From: JARRKC01 sp037388505 | Lineage (GTDB): Bacteria > Acidobacteriota > UBA6911 > RPQK01 > JAPXNP01 | Reading direction: 5' to 3' | Assembly: GCA_037388505.1 (NCBI GenBank) | Contig: JARRKC010000004.1 | Location: 558,001 to 622,000, forward strand | DNA length: 64,000 nt | Part shown: positions 41,752 to 49,600 of the stretch, piece by piece | Layout: each line of letters opens with the position of its first letter | Position numbering within the stretch: the first letter of the stretch is position 1 | Translations under genes and position numbers: made by a program | The notes under the pieces: model-generated | What the model saw: the letters and a program-made list of their open reading frames with translations, nothing else | Databases searched by the model: none | Told to the model about the DNA's origin: nothing

Positions 41752-42831
41752 TCAAGCTACATGTCGGAACGTGTGGTAAAGCGTATCCCGCTGGGCCGGG
41801 CGAAAACCGGCCTGCTCGATCAGGCGGATCAGATCATCGCGGGTCGCGGTGTTGTGGGACCCGGCCGTCGATATGACGTTCTCTTCGATCATGATGCTCC
41901 CGACGTCATTGGCGCCAAAGAAGAGCGCGACTTGAGCCACCTTTAGCCCCTGGGTCAGCCAGGAGACCTGAATGTTCCGGAAATTGTCGAGGTAGATCCT
42001 GGAGACGGCCAGCAGTTTGAGGTACTCGACCGGCGAAATCCGGTCTTGGATCTCACGCTGCATCTCCGTGCCCTGGAGCTGAACGTTCCAGGGGATGAAG
42101 GCCACGAAGCCTCCCGTCTCGTCCTGCACACGGCGAACCCGCTCGAGGTGCTCGACGATCTCGCTGCGGCTTTCACCCGCCCCGAACATCATGGTCGCCG
42201 TCGTCTCCAGGCCTTCCTGATGAGCCGTGCGCATGACGTCGAGCCATTCGTCGGCCGAGCATTTCCCGGGGCTGATCGACCTGCGCATCCGGTCGGTCAG
42301 GATCTCGGCACCTCCGCCCGGAATCGAATCGAGGCCGGCGGCGATCAGTCTGCGAATCGCTTCTCGAACCGAGAGCTTGCTCAATTTGGCCAGAACCACG
42401 ATCTCCGGTGGCGAGAAGCAGTGCAGGTGAATATCGTACCGTTCTCGGATAGATCGGAGGAGGTCCTCGTAATAGTCGATTCTCAGATTCGGGTTCATCC
42501 CCCCCTGCATGAGGATGCCCGTCCCGCCCAACGCCAGCGTCTCCTCGATCTTTCGGAAGATCTCTTCCTTGGACAAGACATAGCCTTCCTCGGATTTCGG
42601 CTTTCGATAGAAATTACAGAACGTGCAACGCGCCACACAGTAGTTCGTGTAGTTGATGTTGCGATCGATCAGGAAGGAAACGACGTTGTCCGGGTGCTTC
42701 AGACGGCGCATCCGATCCGCAACACGGCCGATCGCCTGAAGCTCGTCCGACTCGAGAAGACAAAGAGCATCTTGGCAGCCAAGCCTCTCGCCAGCCGCAA
42801 TCCTGTTCAGTATTTCTTCAACCTGAGGCAT
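41752..42831 (-). CDS. mqnC: Cyclic dehypoxanthine futalosine synthase
   Basis: 359-aa radical SAM enzyme of the futalosine route to menaquinone: it cyclises dehypoxanthine futalosine. CX3CX2C at Cys65, Cys69 and Cys72 (YTNYCVARCTFCNFYRKP), ILMQGGMNPNLRIDYYEDLL, SIPGGGAEIL, TTATMMFGAGES, FIPWNVQLQGTEM; all match MqnC more than MqnE. I chose ATG 42831 (MPQVEEILNRI) with GGGAGA upstream. Other mqn genes are not in the window. Indicates respiration with menaquinone. Confidence 0.9.
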   Translation of the reverse strand: MPQVEEILNRIAAGERLGCQDALCLLESDELQAIGRVADRMRRLKHPDNVVSFLIDRNINYTNYCVARCTFCNFYRKPKSEEGYVLSKEEIFRKIEETLALGGTGILMQGGMNPNLRIDYYEDLLRSIRERYDIHLHCFSPPEIVVLAKLSKLSVREAIRRLIAAGLDSIPGGGAEILTDRMRRSISPGKCSADEWLDVMRTAHQEGLETTATMMFGAGESRSEIVEHLERVRRVQDETGGFVAFIPWNVQLQGTEMQREIQDRISPVEYLKLLAVSRIYLDNFRNIQVSWLTQGLKVAQVALFFGANDVGSIMIEENVISTAGSHNTATRDDLIRLIEQAGFRPAQRDTLYHTFRHVA

Positions 42832-42864
42832 GCGCTCTCCCGTAGACTCTTTCCTGCGAAGCAC

Positions 42865-43380
42865 TCACACACCGAAGGGAATGCGAGATCCCTCGATCGA
42901 CAGGAGCTTCTCCTTCAATTCTAACCCACCTCCAAAGCCCACGAGACGCCCGGTTGATCCTGTCACGCGGTGACATGGGACGAGGATCGGAATCGGATTG
43001 CTGGCTGCCGCAGCGCCGACGGCTCTCGAAGCTGAGGGCCGACCCAATTCGCGGGCTACTTCCCCGTAGCTGACGGTCGATCCGTAGGGAATCTTCAAGA
43101 ATCGCTCCCAAACCTGAAGCTGAAACGACGTCCCTTTGAGGTCTATCGGGATGGTGAAGCCACGCCTCTGACGCGCCAGATACTCACGCAACTGACGCTC
43201 GAACGTACGCAGCCAGGGGTGATCGCCTGCGTGCGGCACGAGCGAGTAGTGGCGATCGAACCAGGGAAACCATCCTCCCGCCATCTCCGCCGGAAAGCCG
43301 ATCCGGCAAATCCCTCGGTCGTGGGCCGCCACCAGCAGTTCTCCGATCCCCGTCTGGAGCCGCCGAAACGCCAGAGTCAT
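42865..43380 (-). CDS. ogt: Methylated-DNA--[protein]-cysteine S-methyltransferase
   Basis: 171-aa suicide DNA-repair protein that takes the methyl group from O6-methylguanine onto Cys136 in the PCHRV motif (PILVPCHRVTGSTG). The preceding helix-turn-helix part reads SYGEVARELGRPSASRAVGA. Without Ada's N-terminal domain, so Ogt/AGT type. A TACAAT box ends 8 nt before the ATG (43389-43394). Divergent from the esterase gene; mqnC follows at 33 nt. Confidence 0.92.
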   Translation of the reverse strand: MTLAFRRLQTGIGELLVAAHDRGICRIGFPAEMAGGWFPWFDRHYSLVPHAGDHPWLRTFERQLREYLARQRRGFTIPIDLKGTSFQLQVWERFLKIPYGSTVSYGEVARELGRPSASRAVGAAAASNPIPILVPCHRVTGSTGRLVGFGGGLELKEKLLSIEGSRIPFGV

Positions 43381-43388
43381 CGTTTTCT

Positions 43389-43433
43389 ATTGTAGTGCGA
43401 GGCCCCTGAAAAGGAATGAGATTTGAGAATCTC
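43389..43433. promoter_or_regulatory. Divergent promoter region of ogt and the esterase gene
   Basis: Minus strand TACAAT (43394-43389) lies 8 nt before the ogt ATG. The inverted repeat GAGATTTGAGAATCTC (43418-43433), followed by GAATCTCGAAATC, is a possible operator. TAGAAT at 43450-43455 lies 10 nt before the GTG of the esterase. Confidence 0.35.
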
Positions 43434-43465
43434 GAATCTCGAAATCCGCTAGAATCTCTTCTATC

Positions 43466-44230
43466 GTGAGCCGACCATTGGCTTTTTTGCTTGTAATGGG
43501 GTGTGTTTCCGTGGCTTTTGGACAAGTTGAACGCGGATTCGTGAAGAAGACCCTGGAGTGGGATGGTCGCGACTACGCTTATCAGGTCTTCGTTCCCGAG
43601 CGCTGGTCTCCTCGCGAAGAGTGGCCCGTCATTTTGTTTCTGCACGGGGCCGGGGAGAGGGGCAGTGATGGCGAAGCCCAGACGAGGGTTGGGATCGGCC
43701 CGGCCATTCGAGCCGACAGAAACAGGTTTCCGGCCATCGTCGTGATGCCCCAGTGCCGCGACGGTGTCTGGTGGAATGATCCGACCATGGAACGCGTGGT
43801 GCTTGCCACCCTTGAAAAGACGATCGAAGAGTACAACGGCGACCCGGATCGCCTCTACCTGACGGGAATCTCGATGGGGGGATACGGTACGTTCTACTTC
43901 GGCTCGAAGTACCCGCAGAAGTTTGCCGCGCTGGTCGCCATTTGCGGAGGGGTCGTTCCACCCTTCCGCGGGAGGCTGGACAATGAGCAAACGGGCGGGG
44001 ACCCCTATGCCGAAGTCGCCCGAAAGATCGGACAAACCCCCGTTTGGATCTTTCACGGGAGTTCGGACCCGGTCGTGCCCGTGTCCGAATCACGGCGAAT
44101 GCGGGACGAACTCGAGAAGCTGAGTATTCACGTCAAATACACCGAGTACGAAGGCGTGGGCCACAATTCCTGGGATCGAGCGTACGCCGAGCCGGGTCTC
44201 TTCGGCTGGATGCTCTCCCAGAGGCGATAG
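43466..44230 (+). CDS. Secreted alpha/beta hydrolase (esterase/peptidase-like)
   Basis: 254 aa with a signal peptide (PLAFLLVMGCVSVAFGQ). Alpha/beta hydrolase fold: FLHGAGERGSDGEAQTRVG (oxyanion-hole strand), nucleophile Ser in TGISMGGYGTFYFG, acid Asp in IFHGSSDPVVPVS, His in EGVGHNSWDRAY. Similar to exported phospholipase/carboxylesterase or feruloyl-esterase-like proteins. Start GTG 43466; an ATG at 43496 would remove most of the signal. Substrate unknown. Confidence 0.82.
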   Translation: MSRPLAFLLVMGCVSVAFGQVERGFVKKTLEWDGRDYAYQVFVPERWSPREEWPVILFLHGAGERGSDGEAQTRVGIGPAIRADRNRFPAIVVMPQCRDGVWWNDPTMERVVLATLEKTIEEYNGDPDRLYLTGISMGGYGTFYFGSKYPQKFAALVAICGGVVPPFRGRLDNEQTGGDPYAEVARKIGQTPVWIFHGSSDPVVPVSESRRMRDELEKLSIHVKYTEYEGVGHNSWDRAYAEPGLFGWMLSQRR

Positions 44231-44506
44231 TTCCGAGTTCCCGAGTTCCGAGTTCCGAGTTCCACCAGTAGGACATCCTCGTTTCGGCGTAGGCCGCTAT
44301 CTCAGGGGCATCGGTGAGGGAGAACGGGAGGACTGGAGAACGGGAGAACCGGAGGACCGGAGGACGGGAGGACCGGAGGACGGGAGGACCGGAGCGAGGG
44401 AGAGAGGCTGCGACGGACGAGGTGAACGGGGACGGACGACGTGAGCAGGGCGGACCCGACCGGAAATCAGCAGCCCCGGAACCCGGAACTCGGAACTCGG
44501 AACTTC
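44231..44506. repeat. Repeat-filled gap: GAGTTCC units and purine-rich tandem DNA
   Basis: 44231-44263 repeats TTCCGAG; 44317-44407 is a purine-rich tandem array built on GGAGGACCGGAGGACGGGA; 44474-44506 repeats GGAACTCGGAACTCGG. They fill most of the space between the convergent esterase and pbpC genes. No gene seen. Confidence 0.65.
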
Positions 44507-46663
44507 CTACCGGCTGCCGACGCTGCCCCGGACGAAGAAGGTGACCTGGTCGTACACCTTCCCCCGGTCGTCGCACAGAACCAACTCGTAACGCCCTTCC
44601 CGGGGCCGCCAACGCACCAGCCGGTCAGCCCCACCGATGCACCGGCCGTTCAGCCTCCACATCAACCCCGCATTCGGCGGTTCCGCTTCGAAGAAGATCT
44701 TTTGGAGACTTGCCGGAATATCCGGATCTGCGGCAAAGATGGAGCCGTCGGCTGGGTAAGATATCCTCACCGGCTGTTCCTGGGTGACCACCTGCACCTT
44801 GACCGGCACGGTCCCTCTGATGAACCACTCTGAAACCGGACCGCCGCCGGTAGCCACCGATACTGTCCGTCTCTCCACTCCTGCAGGCGGGTCGGGAGCG
44901 TGGCTGGGAAGATCGCGATTCAGCCAATCCATCACCTCCAACCAGACCGGAGCCGCACCGCTGATCCCGCTCACGTCCCACATCGGCTCCCCCGAGAAAT
45001 TGCCGACCCAGACCCCGACGGTGTATCGGTCGTTGAAACCGACGCACCAGTTGTCGCGCATGTCCTTGCTCGTGCCCGTCTTCACCGCGCTCCAGTAGCG
45101 GGTCGCCAGCGGACTCTCGAGACCGAACGTTTCACTGCGGTTCTCTCGATCACTCAAGATGTGGTCGACCAGGAAGCAAGCTTGGGGCGAGAGAACGCGC
45201 TCCGCGCGACGCGCCGGCACCGGCTCGAAACCCGGTTCGATCCATTCGCCTCCCCGGGCCAGTGCCGTATAAGCGGCCACAAGGTCCCACAACCGTACGT
45301 CCGCAGAACCCAAGGCCAGCGAAGGCCCGTAGTAGTCCGCCCCACGGAGGCCGCTGAAGTGAAGGCGATCGAGGAGTTGGACGAAGTCGTCCACACCGAC
45401 CAGGAGCAGCAGCCGCACGGCGGGAACGTTCAAAGACGAAGCCAGCGCCACTCGTGCCGTCACCGGCCCACGAAACCGGTCATCGTAGTTGGAGGGGCGG
45501 TAGACACCTCCCACAACCGGGATCTCGACGGGACTGTCGTTGAGCAGGGAGATCGGCGTGATGAGCCGTCGCTCGAAGGCCCGGGCATACAGGAGCGGCT
45601 TGAGGCTGGAGCCGGCCTGGCGAAAAGCACGAATGCCGTCCACTTGTCGCGCGCTCGACCACTTTCCGCCGTTGCCCACGTAAGCCAGCACATCACCGGT
45701 CGCATTGTCGACGACCAGCACCGCTCCGTCGCGGACATTTTGATCCGTGAGCCGGGCGAGATGGTCCGCGAGCGTCTGAGCGGTGAAGATCTGCAGATCC
45801 CCCCGGAGAGTCGATCGGACGGCCCGCGCCCCCGCTCCCGGTTCCAACAAAGCCCTCGCAACGTGGGGAGCCCAATGGGCGCGCCCGGTGATCCGGTAGC
45901 CCTTATCGAGCGCGGCAGCCGCCTCAGACAGTGCTGCTTCGCTCACACCCCCGCCGCTGTCCCTCGCCAGGAAGAGGGCACGCCCCCTCACCTCGTCGTG
46001 GGATGCATTCGGAGACCGAATCAGGCAGGCCAGAATGTCCGACTCCGCAGCCGTCAACCCATGTGGATCCTTGTCGAACAGACCCCTGGCAGCCGCTCCG
46101 ATGCCCTGCAACTCCCCTCGGAAGGTCACCAGATTCAGGTAGGCCTCGAGAATCTCCTCCTTGGACCATTCCCGTTCGAGCCTCCACGCTGACGCGGCTT
46201 GGCGCGCCTTCTGAAGCCAGGTCCGTCGCGATCCCCGGCGGTCCAGTTCCTCCTGGAGGTAGCCGCACAACTGCATGCTGATGGTACTGGCGCCTCTCAG
46301 TTCTCCTCCCTGCGACCAGTCCCAGAGGCTTCCCAGGACCGACCGCCAATCCACTCCGCTGTGACTGTAGAAGCGGTGGTCCTCCGCCTCGACGACGGCC
46401 CGCGGCAAAGCCGGAGACATCTTCTCCAACGCCACCCAGGGCAGGCGGCGAATCCGGTCATTGACCCTCAGCTCATGCAGAACTTGACCGTCTCGGTCGA
46501 GCAGGACGAGATCCGAGGGTCTGGTGCGCTTCCGGACTTGGTCGAAGCTCGGAAGCGACGGCAGCGTGGCCCAGAGCGTCAGGACCGGCACGAGTACGCA
46601 AAGCAGGGTCAGGCCGACCACCAGTCGATACTTCGATCGCACCAGTTTCCCGGTACTTTTCAC
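44507..46663 (-). CDS. pbpC: Penicillin-binding protein 1C (bifunctional transglycosylase/transpeptidase)
   Basis: 718-aa inner-membrane peptidoglycan synthase. Membrane anchor about 12-32; GT51 domain with catalytic Glu94 in AEDHRFYSHSGVDW and GASTISMQL; transpeptidase with Ser352-x-x-Lys355 (GSSLKPLLY), SLN near 410-412 and KTGTS at 528-532; C-terminal BiPBP_C beta domain (about 630-718). Start GTG overlaps the stop of the alpha-2-macroglobulin gene (GTGA). This gene pair is conserved in many bacteria, where PbpC is proposed to repair wall after damage sensed by the macroglobulin. Confidence 0.95.
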   Translation of the reverse strand: MKSTGKLVRSKYRLVVGLTLLCVLVPVLTLWATLPSLPSFDQVRKRTRPSDLVLLDRDGQVLHELRVNDRIRRLPWVALEKMSPALPRAVVEAEDHRFYSHSGVDWRSVLGSLWDWSQGGELRGASTISMQLCGYLQEELDRRGSRRTWLQKARQAASAWRLEREWSKEEILEAYLNLVTFRGELQGIGAAARGLFDKDPHGLTAAESDILACLIRSPNASHDEVRGRALFLARDSGGGVSEAALSEAAAALDKGYRITGRAHWAPHVARALLEPGAGARAVRSTLRGDLQIFTAQTLADHLARLTDQNVRDGAVLVVDNATGDVLAYVGNGGKWSSARQVDGIRAFRQAGSSLKPLLYARAFERRLITPISLLNDSPVEIPVVGGVYRPSNYDDRFRGPVTARVALASSLNVPAVRLLLLVGVDDFVQLLDRLHFSGLRGADYYGPSLALGSADVRLWDLVAAYTALARGGEWIEPGFEPVPARRAERVLSPQACFLVDHILSDRENRSETFGLESPLATRYWSAVKTGTSKDMRDNWCVGFNDRYTVGVWVGNFSGEPMWDVSGISGAAPVWLEVMDWLNRDLPSHAPDPPAGVERRTVSVATGGGPVSEWFIRGTVPVKVQVVTQEQPVRISYPADGSIFAADPDIPASLQKIFFEAEPPNAGLMWRLNGRCIGGADRLVRWRPREGRYELVLCDDRGKVYDQVTFFVRGSVGSR

Positions 46664-49600
46664 GGCTCCACCTTCAAGGACCGATTGACCGACTGCCCGA
46701 AGACTTCCGGTTCATACATGGCCTCCACGCGGGTCGGCGGCAGCTGAAACTCGCCCGAACTGTTCAGACGCAGCGTGTACTCGAGAGTCCACTCCCCTTT
46801 CGGGAGGTAGTCGAAATAGGCTCGGTACCATTCGAACTTTCGTTCGACATACGTCGGCCAGATGGAGTCCGCCCGTCGTTCACCCTGAGTGGCGATAGAA
46901 GATCCACGCCGCAGACGAGAACCCAGGATTGACCCGCCTCCGGGCACGGGATCGCTCACCACCGCCCAGGTCATATCCGACTGGGCGCGGATGTGGAGTT
47001 TCACTCGCAAGATGTCGCCGACCGACCAGGTATCGGGTCGCCGCCGCTCCACGGCTTCCACTGATCGCGTGATCGTATAGCCCGCCGAGAAGGACTCGGG
47101 CTCGACGGCTGCATTCGCCCGCACGATCAGCCACGGTTTACCCGTTCCGTCTTGCTTCGCTCTCAGCGTCTGCCGGCCGGCGGGCCAGGGAAAGAACAAG
47201 CCGCCGCCGTCCGGCCGCTCGTTCCAGTTGAGTGATTCTTCCTCTCCCGCCAGAGAGACCTCACTGGAACCGGTGACCGTCTCAGACTCGAACCGAGCCG
47301 CAAAGTGCCGGACGGCGAGCGCACCCAACGCGTTGGCCGTGGTCAGATCCCAGTGACCATCACGCTGCAGATCCAGCAGTCCGCGCACCAGCCGTGGCAG
47401 ATCTTCCGTCCACCGGTTTGCCCGTACCAGCGCCAGGATCAGACGTGCCTGGCTGCCGGCAGGTGACGACATCAGCCACCAGAGGCGCGCGCCGGCTTCC
47501 GTAGAGAATCCTGCCGAGGTTCCCCGCAGGTCGAGTCTCGATCGGAGCATTTGCTCGGTCTCGGCCAGCCTCTCATCCCGCGCGGGGAGCCTCTGAAACC
47601 GCAGATTGATTTCATACCAGTCGAGCAGAGCTGACGTGGGCCAGAGATTCGGCTCGATGGCCAGCGTCGACAACATCCCGCTCTGCGCCGCTCCAAAGCG
47701 GGCCAGGGCCTGGATGGCTGCGAGCTTACGTAAGGTCAGATCGGCGAAATGGCCGGCGCCGACGGCGGAGCGACCTTCGACGAAGGACGTCAGGCCCTGG
47801 AGCAGAGTCCGGCGCGACTCCTCGGGAATCGTCCAGCCGCTGGCGTCTGCCAGCGTGAGAACATAGGACGTCAACACATCGCTGCCTCGGTCTCCGGAAG
47901 TGTTGGGGAAATAACAGAGGAGGCCGTTGCCACCCATGTAAGGGGTCAGGTTGGCCATCTGTCGCTTCCAAGCCTCCTCGTCGGACAGAGCGACGGCCTT
48001 GGAGAGGATCTGCTCGAGACATTCGTACGGGTAGCGAGACATGTAAGCTCGGACGCCGTCCAGCCCGGTGGTCAGGCTTCGGCTCAGGTCCACCTCGACG
48101 CCACCCCGCCCCGCCACGGCCCTTACCGGGATCTCAACCGGGATTTCGACCGGCTGGTCCAGCGATTCCAGGGTGGCCTGGACAGTCCGAACCGGAATGA
48201 GAGGCGCGACCTGCTGCGTCGCGGCCAACCGGTCAGAGGCATCCGGGGACGATGCCGAAACGACGTAGGAAAGGCGGTCGACTCCCACCGGCACCTCGAC
48301 GGTCCCACCGACGCGACCACCTTCGCCGGCTCCCAGATGGATGGTTCGCTCGAGATGCCAGTCCATTCCGTGGATGCTGGCCTCGACGTGAACGTCCATC
48401 GCGTTCGCCGTCGCATTCCGGACCGTGAACTCTGCCAGAAATCGATCACCCTCACGCACCAGCGGGGGAAGCCCTGAGTAGAGCGTCAGGTCGCGCACCG
48501 TCCGAAAGGTTGATTCTCCCGTCCCAAAGCGGTCGAGGCCCGCCGTCGCAACGGCGACCACTCGGAAGCTCGTCACCGAATCATTGATCGGTACCTCAAC
48601 GCTCGCTTTTCCCTCGGCGTCGAGCGAGACCCGCGGCTGCCAAAGCAGCAGAGTATCGAAGAGCTCCCGCGTGAGCTGCTTGCCTCCTCCGCCACCGCTG
48701 GGCAGAGCCTTGAGCCCGAAATGGCGCTTGCCCACAACCTGCATCTGAGCCGTCGACGTCTGGACGCCGTAGCCCCGTGTCTGCATCATCTGGTCGAGGA
48801 GCTTCCAGCTCGGGTTCGGTGCCAGTTCCAGTAGGCCCTCATCCACGACTGCCACCGCGACTTCGGCGCCTTCGGTCGGCGGCCTTCCTTCGGGATCGGT
48901 CACGGCAATGGTGACGTGCGCCTTCTGCCGGATTTTGTATTGATCCCTTTCCGGCCGGACGTCCACCTTCAGCCGGTGATCGGCCCAACCCACGTCGATG
49001 TGGGCAATCCCGAGCTTGAAAGACGGCTTACCGAGATCGACGAAGGCGGTCGGGGCGATGCCCCCCTCACGCCCACGGACGACCAGAGCGGAGACGAAGA
49101 TGTTCGGGGCATAGCCGGGCTTCACGGGAATCTCAACGACCGGATTGTCCGCCGTCAAGTGCTTCACAAAGGTATCGCCGACACCCTCACGTTCCACCGC
49201 CACCAGAGCGGTCGCCTCTCGAAACGGCATCCGCACCTGAAAGCGGGCCGTCTCACCCGGCTGATACTCCTTCTTTTCCGGAATCAAATCGATTCGATCA
49301 TCGTCTTCCATCGGGTACCAGGCGGCATTGTGACCCCGAACCCACACGGAACGGTCCGCATAGGAACGCCGTCCCTGGGCATCGGCCGTCGAGGCCAGAA
49401 GAATCACGTTGCCCGACAGAGGCGGCACGACGTCGCACTTCAGGATTCCCCGTGCGTCCGTCTGACCCTCACAGATCACGCCCTTACTTTGAACCTCGGA
49501 GAAAGACTCGTAGCCGTAGAATCCTCCCACCAGGCGCTTTCGATGCGAGTAATACTTGCGCTCGAGCAGCTCGACGCGGACCGGCGCGTCCGCGATCGGA

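Noticed and set aside
44317..44407. Possible CRISPR or origin iterons
   Set aside because: Purine-rich tandem DNA with irregular period and no spacers; no dnaA or replication genes nearby.
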